From Akkermansiaceae bacterium (lineage in GTDB: Bacteria; Verrucomicrobiota; Verrucomicrobiia; Verrucomicrobiales; Akkermansiaceae), in the NCBI GenBank assembly GCA_028293225.1, contig JAQGPE010000406.1, positions 1 through 16,480 of the forward strand: a stretch of 16,480 nt of DNA. Reading direction: 5' to 3'. This document shows, in pieces, positions 7,297 through 13,859 of this stretch (position 1 is its first letter; the number at the start of each line of letters is the position of its first letter). The notes beneath the pieces were generated by a model. That model was given only the letters and a program-made list of their open reading frames with translations, did no database searches and had not been told where the DNA came from. The position numbers and the translations under genes were made by a program.

Positions 7297-7490
7297 CGGC
7301 GGCAAAATAGGCCGGATCCCCCGTCCGCCAAGGGCGAACCGTGTCGCAGCGCCCTGCTGACACGCGAAATCCCCGTCACGAAAGCAACCGCCGCCCATCC
7401 GTGAAATTTTGCCCGATCGCTCCGCCCAGGTACCAGCCAAAGTGCCCGCCACGCCCGGTGTCTGCTCCGAAAGCGTCCGGCCTTCGCCCG

Positions 7491-7518
7491 CGACCGCCCC
7501 CGGCACGCGGGACGCGCC
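7491..7518 (+). repeat. Dispersed 28-nt repeat, copy 2
   Basis: This matches 3143-3170 in the same orientation with one mismatch. Unlike copy 1 it is not accompanied by the three hairpins, so the repeat unit can occur separately or is a truncated remnant here. Confidence 0.75.
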
Positions 7519-7634
7519 ATTTCATCCCCGCAGACCCCATCGTGTCCGGCGACAGGCGGAGTCATTCCATTTCCCCCCTTTCCTCACTCCCGCCCGCGCC
7601 AAACCTTTCCACTGGAACCTCTCCCGCAACCGCC

Positions 7635-7640
7635 TATACT
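7635..7640 (+). promoter_or_regulatory. Possible -10 box (TATACT)
   Basis: TATACT is one substitution away from the sigma-70 -10 consensus and lies shortly before the kinase-like gene. The -35 candidate at the right spacing (CTGGAA, 7612-7617) matches only three positions. A start site about 7 bp downstream would leave almost no leader. Confidence 0.3.
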
Positions 7641-7650
7641 CTCGCCCGCA

Positions 7651-8340
7651 TTGGATGACCAAAGCCGACTACCTCGCCCGGATCGCGACCGCTCGCTCCA
7701 CGAAGTCATCCAGGACTTCGGAGCAAGCCTACGCCCAGGTGGACCGGATGGCGAAATCGACGAATGGTCCGTTTACGACGAAACCTTCCGCCGCCTCGTC
7801 CGCTGGGCCGAAAACGCCGGATGCTTCTTCGAAGGATTCCAGCCGCTGAAGGAAGGCGGCCGCGAGCACGACCTGATCTTCGATTCCGTCACGCTGAACT
7901 GGCTGAAATTCACCAAGCCTGCCGCCGCCGGTTACGTTGTCTCCTTCGACAGCCATCCTCCTTCTCTCGGCCCCGGCCTGCCGCTGGAATACCTGGAGCG
8001 CCTGCTGCTTCAGAACGCCATCTTCGCCGACACCGTTACCTTTGTCGGCATCGGCGGCGAGCGCCACCGTCCGCGCCTGATCACTCGCCAAGCCGACGTT
8101 CCAGGCGAAAACGCCAGTCCGGCGGAAATCCGCGAACTCATGGCAGTGCTCGATTTCCACGAACTCCCGCCCGCCTTCTCCCTCGGCTACGACGACTCGC
8201 TGGCTTTCGCCCGCCACGACGCAGCCGTCTTCGACCTGCGTCCCGCCAATGTGGTGAAAACCGCCGACGGCCTCATCGTCCCGATCGACGCCATCGCCAC
8301 CGCGCTGGACGACTCATCCCGCGCGGCTCTAGGCGTCTGA
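7651..8340 (+). CDS. Putative kinase-fold protein (polyvalent-protein-kinase-like), 5' end uncertain
   Basis: This 229-aa protein has a kinase-like pattern. WLKFTKP (Lys86) sits where the ATP-binding lysine would be. FDLRPANVV (Asp195, Asn200) matches the catalytic loop D-x-x-P-x-N of protein kinases, and PIDAI (Asp213) stands for the metal-binding D of DFG. The spacing, the short linker and the PLEYLERLLLQNAIF segment recall the kinase domain found in phage polyvalent proteins, where the loop reads D-x-H-P-x-N. That family match is from memory. The only in-frame start is TTG at 7651. An ATG at 7655, one frame away, reads MTKADYLARIATAR with GC-rich third positions before this frame takes over near 7690. 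This suggests a frameshift in the gene or assembly. It is convergent with the beta-CASP gene, 19 bp apart. Confidence 0.75.
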   Translation: MDDQSRLPRPDRDRSLHEVIQDFGASLRPGGPDGEIDEWSVYDETFRRLVRWAENAGCFFEGFQPLKEGGREHDLIFDSVTLNWLKFTKPAAAGYVVSFDSHPPSLGPGLPLEYLERLLLQNAIFADTVTFVGIGGERHRPRLITRQADVPGENASPAEIRELMAVLDFHELPPAFSLGYDDSLAFARHDAAVFDLRPANVVKTADGLIVPIDAIATALDDSSRAALGV

Positions 8341-8359
8341 GCGGCCCGCTCCCGCTCAA

Positions 8360-9724
8360 TCAAAGCTCATAATCCCGCCCCGGCTCCGGAACGATCGCTT
8401 CGGTGCCCGGCAGCAGTTCCTTCACCTGCGCCGCGAACCAGGCCGTGGCCCGCGGATCGCCGTGAACCAGGAAGACCTTCTTCGGCTTCACTTTCAGGAT
8501 GAACTTCAGTAAATCGTCGCGCGTCGCGTGGCCGCTGAAGTCGAAAATCTTCCGCTCGCAGTTGAACGGCACCGCCGGGTGCTTCGGGTCCATGACCACC
8601 TTGTCGCCTGGCGTCGCATTGCGCACCTTGCCGCCAGGGGAGTCCGGATCGGTGTAACCGACGAAAAACAGGCCGTTCTTCGGGTTCTCCAGCAGCCCGT
8701 GCCGCGCGAATTCGTTCGAGACCGTCTTCTCCGACATCATCCCGCTGGAAAGCGCGTAGATGCAGCCCGGATTCAGCGGGATCGGCCCCTTGCGGCGGCG
8801 CGTTCCGGCCTCGATCTCCATGTCCTCCAGGATGTGGAAGGAATCGTCGGTCCGCCGGGTCTTGCCCTTGGCGAAGCGGTCGTAAATCACCGTCATCTTG
8901 GTGCTCAAGCCGCCCATGTAGACGGGGGTCTTGCGCGGGATCAGGTTCCGCTTCTTGAAGCGGTGGATCATCGTCATCACCTCCTGGGTCTTGCCCATGG
9001 CGAAAACCGGGATCAGCACCGAGCCGCGGCGCTCGATCACCTTGGCGATGCTTTCACCCAGCGCCTGCTCCTCGTCCTTGCGGGAGTAGTCGGCCCGCCG
9101 CGGGTTATCGCCGCGGGTCGTTTCGATGATCAGCACGTCCACGTGATCCTCCGGGAAATTCGCGCCCTTGATCAGCGTCGAGTCCTCGAAATTGACGTCG
9201 CCGGTGTAGAAAATGGTCTTTCCCTCGGCCTTCAGCGTCACCCCCACCGAGCCCAGCACGTGGCCGGCATCGTGGAAGGTCGCCCGCACCGTCCCCTCGG
9301 GATCCAGGTCGAATGGCCGCTCGATGCCACGCATTTCGAACTTCTTCTCCAGGTCATCGATGTCCCGGTGGGTGAAAAGCGGGTATTCCGTGATCCCCAG
9401 CTCGATCCGCTGGGACTGCATCACGTTCACCGAGTTGTGCAGCATCGCCACCCCGATCTCCGCCGCGGCCGGGCTGAAGAAAGCCCGCGCATGCGGCTGG
9501 TCCCGCAGCACGATCGGCAGGGAGCCGAGGTGGTCCAGGTGCGCGTGGGTGACCACGACCGCGTCCACGGAGTCCTCCTCCAGCAGATTGTAGCGTGGAA
9601 TCCCATCCAGGCCGTCCTTTTTGGGATGCATCCCGGCATCCAGAACGATGCAGGCTTTGCCCGTATCGATGAGGTAGGAATTGGAGCCGATCTCGGCTTC
9701 TCGGCACAAACTGCGAAAAATCAT
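8360..9724 (-). CDS. MBL-fold beta-CASP ribonuclease (CPSF/RNA-specificity-factor type)
   Basis: This 454-aa protein has all the motifs of a metallo-beta-lactamase/beta-CASP nuclease, the fold of eukaryotic CPSF73 and bacterial YSH1-like RNA-processing enzymes. The metal-binding motifs are HAHLDHLG, DAGHVLGSVG and FYTGDVNFED. The beta-CASP motifs are A (ETTRGD, usually E-x-T-Y-G-D), B (FDFSGHATRDD) and C (VFLVHGDPRA). SVLIPVFAMGKTQEVM is also characteristic of the insert. It probably cleaves or trims RNA in the cytoplasm. I chose the ATG at 9724 because the MBL fold begins directly with IFRSLCREAEIGSNSYL; an in-frame extension to 9835 adds 37 residues that would overlap the stop of the peroxiredoxin gene. 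The gene follows the peroxiredoxin on the same strand after 107 bp and may share its transcript. Confidence 0.95.
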   Translation of the reverse strand: MIFRSLCREAEIGSNSYLIDTGKACIVLDAGMHPKKDGLDGIPRYNLLEEDSVDAVVVTHAHLDHLGSLPIVLRDQPHARAFFSPAAAEIGVAMLHNSVNVMQSQRIELGITEYPLFTHRDIDDLEKKFEMRGIERPFDLDPEGTVRATFHDAGHVLGSVGVTLKAEGKTIFYTGDVNFEDSTLIKGANFPEDHVDVLIIETTRGDNPRRADYSRKDEEQALGESIAKVIERRGSVLIPVFAMGKTQEVMTMIHRFKKRNLIPRKTPVYMGGLSTKMTVIYDRFAKGKTRRTDDSFHILEDMEIEAGTRRRKGPIPLNPGCIYALSSGMMSEKTVSNEFARHGLLENPKNGLFFVGYTDPDSPGGKVRNATPGDKVVMDPKHPAVPFNCERKIFDFSGHATRDDLLKFILKVKPKKVFLVHGDPRATAWFAAQVKELLPGTEAIVPEPGRDYEL

Positions 9725-9789
9725 GCTAATGTCCGCCGACCTTTGGGGACGAACTTGCAAATGTCGAACGTCGATTTTCCCACGGCCCT

Positions 9790-9810
9790 CCCCGCCTGCT
9801 GCCAGCGGGG
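9790..9810. repeat. Short GC hairpin between peroxiredoxin and beta-CASP genes
   Basis: CCCCGC (9790-9795) and GCGGGG (9805-9810) form a perfect 6-bp stem with a 9-nt loop, downstream of the peroxiredoxin stop on the minus strand. No T-run follows on that strand, so it is not a canonical terminator. It could act as an attenuator or mRNA 3' stabiliser. Confidence 0.4.
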
Positions 9811-9831
9811 AAAACGCCCGGGGAAAATACC

Positions 9832-10344
9832 TCACTTATTGCCGTCCAGCACCTTCAGCACGTCTTCGGCCTGCTTCTCGGTCGCGGCGGCCAGATCGCG
9901 CCACACCAGCTTGCCGTCCTTGAAGAGGAAAGCCTGGCGGGTCGCGTAGCCCTTTTCGTGCGGCACGCCAAAGGCATCCGCCACCTTCGCGTCATGGTCC
10001 GCGATCAGCGTGAAGGGCAGGTGATACTTGTCCTTGAAGGCTTTCTGCGCCGCCTCGTCATCCATGCTGGTGCCGTAGACCTTCACGCCCTTCTGGGTCA
10101 GCGCCTCGTAGGAATCCCGCAGGGAGCAGGCCTGCTTGGTGCAGCCCGGCGTGTCCGCCTTCGGGTAGAAATAGACCAGCGTGTAGCCCTTGGCGGCGTC
10201 GGCGGCCAGGTCCACGGCCTTGCCGTCCTGGTCCTTGGCAGCGGTTTTCGGCAGAGAGGCTCCAGTATTGATCGGTTCGGCGGCAGACATGGTGGCGATG
10301 AGGGCGAAAGGTGCGACAGCGGCAAAGAGGCGCGATGGTTTCAT
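9832..10344 (-). CDS. Exported thioredoxin-dependent peroxiredoxin (BCP/PrxQ family)
   Basis: This 170-aa protein is an atypical 2-Cys peroxiredoxin of the BCP/PrxQ group, which reduces hydrogen and organic peroxides. The active-site region is FYPKADTPGCTKQACSLRD, with peroxidatic Cys68 and resolving Cys73 five residues later, the PrxQ arrangement. The rest of the fold (VYGTSMDDEAAQKAF, LPFTLIADHDAKVADAFGV) is intact. An N-terminal signal peptide (MKPSRLFAAVAPFALIATMSA|AE, cleavage near 21/22) marks it as periplasmic, less usual for a family that is mostly cytoplasmic. Start ATG 10344 begins the signal peptide; no ribosome site is seen. A possible TTGCAA/-10 pair lies about 40 bp upstream on the minus strand. 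The next minus-strand gene is the beta-CASP nuclease. Confidence 0.94.
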   Translation of the reverse strand: MKPSRLFAAVAPFALIATMSAAEPINTGASLPKTAAKDQDGKAVDLAADAAKGYTLVYFYPKADTPGCTKQACSLRDSYEALTQKGVKVYGTSMDDEAAQKAFKDKYHLPFTLIADHDAKVADAFGVPHEKGYATRQAFLFKDGKLVWRDLAAATEKQAEDVLKVLDGNK

Positions 10345-10470
10345 AAAATAAAGGCTCCGGCCATAGTGGCACCGCTGGGAACGGTTGCAACCGGTCCTTT
10401 ATTCCGGAAAAATGCGCCAGCGGGGGAGGGGACGAGGCGCGGCTTCGGGAGGGGCCCGCCGTGCCGCCGT

Positions 10471-11334
10471 TCACCAGCGCTTGTCCTCGACCAGATAGTC
10501 GTCCAGCGCCGTGCCCAGGCTCCGCCGCACCATCCCGGCCTCGGAAGTTTCCACGCTCGCGACCTTGTTGCCGTCCGCGTCGTAGGCTTGAAAACGGATC
10601 GCCTGCTCGGTTTGCCCGGCCCGGGTGCTGGTCTCGATGTTTCCACGGACCTCCAGCTTCCCATAATCGCCGAAGCGGTTCGCATCTCCATTTCCCATCA
10701 GCACCGCCGCAGCGCCTTCACCCGCGATCTGCGTCAGCTCGTCCCGCAACTGATCCCGCACCGCCCGGCCTTCCTCCGGAGCCGCAGGGATGCGAAAGGA
10801 CACCCCACGCTGGACCGCCACCGGGAAGTCGGGGTTGCTCTTCTTCGTCTCGGCAGATCGCGCGGCCAGCTCGGCAGCCGTCGCCTCGGCCCCCATTTCC
10901 AGCCGGGCCTTGATCTGCTTGCCCAGGGTTTCCCGCATCCGGTCAAAGCTCTCCTGCACCTGCGCGGCCTGGCTTTCATTCAGGCCCAGCAGTTCGACGG
11001 TCCCCGGCTGCAGCCGCCCCTCTCCATCCAGGGATGCCAGGTTGGCCAGCCGCATCGTTTTCTTGAGACGCTCGCCCTCGGTCAACTCCTTGCCGTCGGC
11101 CCCGCTCAGGGAACGGCGTGCCATCGCCATGAAATCTTCGTCCACCGGCCCGGTGCCGGCCGTGATCCGAACGCTCGACCGGGCCGCCGGAGCAGCCGTC
11201 GCAGGCTGCTTTGCCACTGTCGCCACCGGAGCGGACGCGACCGGTCCAGACTGCCTCAGCAGGCCGTGGGCGGCAAAGTAGCCGACCAGGCTCGTGATAA
11301 GAAAGGCGACACAGGGGGCGGTCCAGGATTTCAT
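10471..11334 (-). CDS. Membrane-anchored protein of unknown function, paralogue 2
   Basis: This 287-aa protein has an N-terminal membrane segment (about residues 6-26, CVAFLITSLVGYFAA), an Ala/Pro-rich linker (about 30-55) and a soluble, presumably periplasmic part. The middle is helical with a segment GRLQPGTVELLGLNESQAAQ followed by a coiled helix (VQESFDRMRETLGKQI). A helix (VRDQLRDELTQIAGEGAAAV) and a beta-type end (IRFQAYDADGNKVASVETSE) follow. These four landmarks recur in the same order in the upstream gene at 11397-12182, so the two look like diverged tandem duplicates. I do not recognise a named family. ATG 11334 is chosen to begin the hydrophobic segment; the in-frame upstream part belongs to the neighbouring gene's antisense frames. 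It is separated from its paralogue by 62 bp and is likely cotranscribed. Confidence 0.88.
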   Translation of the reverse strand: MKSWTAPCVAFLITSLVGYFAAHGLLRQSGPVASAPVATVAKQPATAAPAARSSVRITAGTGPVDEDFMAMARRSLSGADGKELTEGERLKKTMRLANLASLDGEGRLQPGTVELLGLNESQAAQVQESFDRMRETLGKQIKARLEMGAEATAAELAARSAETKKSNPDFPVAVQRGVSFRIPAAPEEGRAVRDQLRDELTQIAGEGAAAVLMGNGDANRFGDYGKLEVRGNIETSTRAGQTEQAIRFQAYDADGNKVASVETSEAGMVRRSLGTALDDYLVEDKRW

Positions 11335-11396
11335 CGGCAAGGCGGGGGATCGAGCGGCAAAAGGAAAGATGGGAAAATGACGGCGGCGGCCGGGGC

Positions 11397-12182
11397 TCAC
11401 TGGGGCAGATGCTTGTCCACGAATTGCCCCAGCAGATTCCGGTTCGGTCCGCTCGCATATACGGTGCCCAGGGTGTTGTATCCTCCCGTCATGGGATCGA
11501 AGTAGCGGAAACGAACGGTCCTCCCGCCGCTTTCGGGATCGGTCTCCACCAGCAGTTCCAGGCCCTGCCGGCCCATGGACGCCAACTGGCCGGTGCTCAC
11601 CATGCCGGTGCTGAGCTGGCTGGCGGCATCCGCCCCGGTGATCCCCGCGAGCTCCTCCCGCATCTCCGCCATCAGCGCATTGCCTCCGTCCACGTCCGGC
11701 GCGATCCGGTAGGCGGTCAGGCCCCGCTCCGGCCGGGAGGCCCACGGGTCCGGCTTCAGCCGCCTGGCCATCGACTCCATGGTTCTCGAAATCCCGGCGT
11801 CCAGTATCTTCTGGATTTCCGGCCCCTTCTTCGGATCGATGCCCAGACTGATCAGCGCGCGCTCGGAAAATGTGCCGTCCTGACCGATCGAAGGCCCGTC
11901 CGGCGAAACCTCAAACATCTCCCCGCAGTCGAACATCATGCGCCGGGCCTTCTTGATGAAAGCCAGCTGCCCATCGATCGATCCCGGCGCCGGAGCGTGT
12001 TCCTTTGCGACCGTTTCCTTCGCGGCTGGCGCCTCCGCTTTTGGCCGCGGAGCCGCCGCCATCCCCACCGGAGCCGGCGGCGCGACGGGCCCGGTCTCCA
12101 TCGGTCGGTTCGCCCACGCGGCCGCGACTCCCGCAGCTCCGCCTAACAGGCCCATCAGCGGTGTCCGGAAATTCGTCATCAT
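11397..12182 (-). CDS. Membrane-anchored protein of unknown function, paralogue 1
   Basis: This 261-aa protein has an N-terminal hydrophobic segment (about 8-25, PLMGLLGGAAGVAAAWA), an Ala/Pro/Lys linker (about 30-66) and a soluble part. Landmarks are a helix (DGQLAFIKKARRMM), GTFSERALISLGIDPKKGPE followed by IQKILDAGISRTMESMARRL, MAEMREELAGITGADAASQL, and a beta-type end with TVRFRYFDPMTGGYNTLGTV. The same sequence of elements occurs in the gene at 10471-11334, including a turn between a Leu-Gly helix start and a long helix. The start is ATG 12182, with a second ATG immediately after it (12179). Probably the first gene of a two-gene unit. No named family is recognised; an envelope role is only implied by the anchor. 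Confidence 0.88.
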   Translation of the reverse strand: MMTNFRTPLMGLLGGAAGVAAAWANRPMETGPVAPPAPVGMAAAPRPKAEAPAAKETVAKEHAPAPGSIDGQLAFIKKARRMMFDCGEMFEVSPDGPSIGQDGTFSERALISLGIDPKKGPEIQKILDAGISRTMESMARRLKPDPWASRPERGLTAYRIAPDVDGGNALMAEMREELAGITGADAASQLSTGMVSTGQLASMGRQGLELLVETDPESGGRTVRFRYFDPMTGGYNTLGTVYASGPNRNLLGQFVDKHLPQ

Positions 12183-12340
12183 GGCAGCATCCCGCTTATC
12201 TCGACAACCCGCCGCGGAGTCGAGCCGTCACTGAATTTTCACGCGACTTTTACCCGGCGGGCCCCCCCGTATTCGAATCCGGATCCGCCTGATTCGTTGA
12301 CCCGTCGCCTCCATTCCCTATCCTGCCCTGCGCGCCTCCC

Positions 12341-12883
12341 ATGCACCACCCACCCGCAGAAATCGTCACACCCCGCCTGGTCCTGAGACGCTCCCGTCCC
12401 TCCGACACCGCCGCCCGCTTCGCCTTCGGCCGCGATCCGGAAGTCGGCCGCTACATGGACTGGGCCGTGCTGACAGACATCGGCCAACTCGACGGCGCCG
12501 CCGAAAGGAACGCCGCGAAATGGAACTCCGGTGAAGAATACGCCTGGCTCATCACCCTTCCGGACACGGACCAGCCCATCGGCAATATCTCGTGCCGCAT
12601 CGACGGCCACTCCGCCGACTTCGGCTACCTGCTCTCCACGGATCACTGGGGCCACGGCTACGCCACCGAGGCCGCACAGGCCGTCTTCGACTGGCTGGCC
12701 GGCCTCCCGGAAATCGTCCGCATCTGGGCCACCTGCGATACAGACAATGCCGCCTCCATCCGCATCCTCGAAAAGCTCGCCATGACCCGCGAAGCCACCC
12801 TGCGCCGCTGGGCCATCCGGCCCAACCTCGCCCCCGGCGTGCCCCGCGACGCCCACATGTACGTGTGGATCCGCGAGGACTGA
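12341..12883 (+). CDS. GNAT-family N-acetyltransferase (RimJ/RimL-like)
   Basis: This 180-aa protein matches the RimJ/RimL branch of GNAT acetyltransferases, which transfer acetyl from acetyl-CoA to protein N-termini or small amines. The opening TPRLVLRRSRPSDTAARF is the usual family start. FGYLLSTDHWGHGYATEAAQ (94-113) contains the pyrophosphate-binding loop, here W-G-H-G-Y-A in place of R-G-x-G-x-A. IWATCDTDNAASIRILEKL (128-146) contains the Asn that ends motif B. The start is ATG 12341. A TATCCT hexamer 16 bp upstream resembles a -10 element. The gene is convergent with the helical-repeat gene, with a 16-bp gap. The substrate is unknown. Confidence 0.93.
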   Translation: MHHPPAEIVTPRLVLRRSRPSDTAARFAFGRDPEVGRYMDWAVLTDIGQLDGAAERNAAKWNSGEEYAWLITLPDTDQPIGNISCRIDGHSADFGYLLSTDHWGHGYATEAAQAVFDWLAGLPEIVRIWATCDTDNAASIRILEKLAMTREATLRRWAIRPNLAPGVPRDAHMYVWIRED

Positions 12884-12899
12884 CGCCTCCGCCGATCGA

Positions 12900-13739
12900 T
12901 CACCGTGAACCCGCTCCCGCTCCCTTCAGCTCATTCATCGCCCGCTCGCGCAGCGCCCCTTCGGGAAAAAGCTCCACCCACGCCAGCGCTTCCCTCGGTT
13001 CGCTGCGGCTCCACTGATACAGCACGGAAATCACCGCTTCCGACTGCGCCTCACCGGCAGGGATTTCCTTCACCACCAGGCTCGCCGCTTCAGCCGGAGC
13101 GGTCTTCGCCAGCACCAGCGCCACCCGTGACAGCAGTTGATCCCGCTCCTCGCCGGGCTCTCTTCCGCTCACCCACGCCAGCGCCTCGGACGGCTCCCGC
13201 ACCGCCCACTGCTGCGCCAGATTCTCCAGCACCCCGCCGGTGAAGTCCCCCAGCCCTTTCTCATCCGCCAGCAGCGTGGCCCGCTTCGGGTCCTGCTGAG
13301 CCAGCTGGTAGCAGACATCGCTCAGGACCGAACTGCGCTCATGCGGTTCGCGCAATCCCTCCGCCCACTTCTGCGCCGCCACCGGATCGCGCTCCGTCCA
13401 GTACTGCGCGACCCGTCGCATCATTTCATCCCGCAGCGGACCATTCTCCAGCGACCCGGCAAAATCGGCCGCCGCCGCGGGATGGCGGCGCACCAGCCCG
13501 GGCAGCAGTTCATGAAAGGCCCGCTCGTGATCCGCCAGCTCGCCCTTCGCCATCGCCGCGCGGATCTGCCGGATCGCTTCCTGCGGATCATCCTCAGGCG
13601 CGATCCTGCGCTCTCGCTCCACAGAAGGCGGCGCCGATGTCTCCCGTCCCGCCCCGGATTCCCGCCGCAGACTCCAGACCACGGCCAGGCAAAGGAGCAC
13701 CCCGCCGCCGAGAACCGGCACACGCCATTTTGATTTCAT
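12900..13739 (-). CDS. Membrane-anchored helical-repeat protein
   Basis: This 279-aa protein has a short basic N-terminus, one transmembrane segment (about 8-24, VLGGGVLLCLAVVWSL) and a long periplasmic helical part. Three units share the pattern W-x-x-R/S-[DE]-P-x-x-A-x-x-W: YWTERDPVAAQKWAEGL (114-130), QWAVREPSEALAWVSG (177-192) and QWSRSEPREALAWVEL (242-257). They are joined by helices such as LSRVALVLAKTAPAEAASLV. This architecture is common in Verrucomicrobia (general recollection); related proteins are of unknown function and may bind other proteins. I use ATG 13739 because it gives the compact KSKW membrane-anchor start; GTG 13757 in the same frame is possible, with GAGG close before it. 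It lies on the same strand as, and downstream of, the metallopeptidase (gap about 120 bp). Confidence 0.88.
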   Translation of the reverse strand: MKSKWRVPVLGGGVLLCLAVVWSLRRESGAGRETSAPPSVERERRIAPEDDPQEAIRQIRAAMAKGELADHERAFHELLPGLVRRHPAAAADFAGSLENGPLRDEMMRRVAQYWTERDPVAAQKWAEGLREPHERSSVLSDVCYQLAQQDPKRATLLADEKGLGDFTGGVLENLAQQWAVREPSEALAWVSGREPGEERDQLLSRVALVLAKTAPAEAASLVVKEIPAGEAQSEAVISVLYQWSRSEPREALAWVELFPEGALRERAMNELKGAGAGSR

Positions 13740-13806
13740 ATCGTTGAAGAAGCTCACCTCATGAAGTACGAGGCTGGGAGTAGATCATCTTCCTCCTTGC
13801 TCAAAA

Positions 13807-13833
13807 CTTGGCGCTCTTGGCGTCTTGGCGGTT
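13807..13833 (+). repeat. Tandem phrase CTTGGCG(C)T x3
   Basis: CTTGGCGCT, CTTGGCGT and CTTGGCGGTT follow each other at 13807-13815, 13816-13823 and 13824-13833. It lies between the two minus-strand genes and is not part of a coding region. It resembles the CTTTGCGTT and AATCTGTGT tandem phrases elsewhere in this window in layout, with different words. Confidence 0.6.
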
Positions 13834-13859
13834 CATTGGATCGGAACGCTCCGCCAGCC

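Larger units (their letters stand above)
7297..7650. other. Gene-free stretch between divergent genes
   Basis: This 354-bp stretch separates the aminotransferase from the kinase-like gene. I see no gene. It holds the second 28-nt repeat copy (7491-7518). A TATACT hexamer at 7635-7640, 14 bp before an ATG at 7655, resembles a -10 box, with only a weak -35 candidate. Confidence 0.6.

Noticed and set aside
6133..7404. 423-aa open frame on the plus strand
   Set aside because: It lies antisense to the aminotransferase, is His/Arg-rich and low in complexity, and is explained by GC-rich third positions.
8528..9949. 473-aa open frame on the plus strand
   Set aside because: Antisense to the beta-CASP nuclease gene, which has all catalytic motifs.
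9958..11505. 515-aa open frame on the plus strand
   Set aside because: Crosses two minus-strand genes and an intergenic gap; its composition is typical of an antisense shadow.
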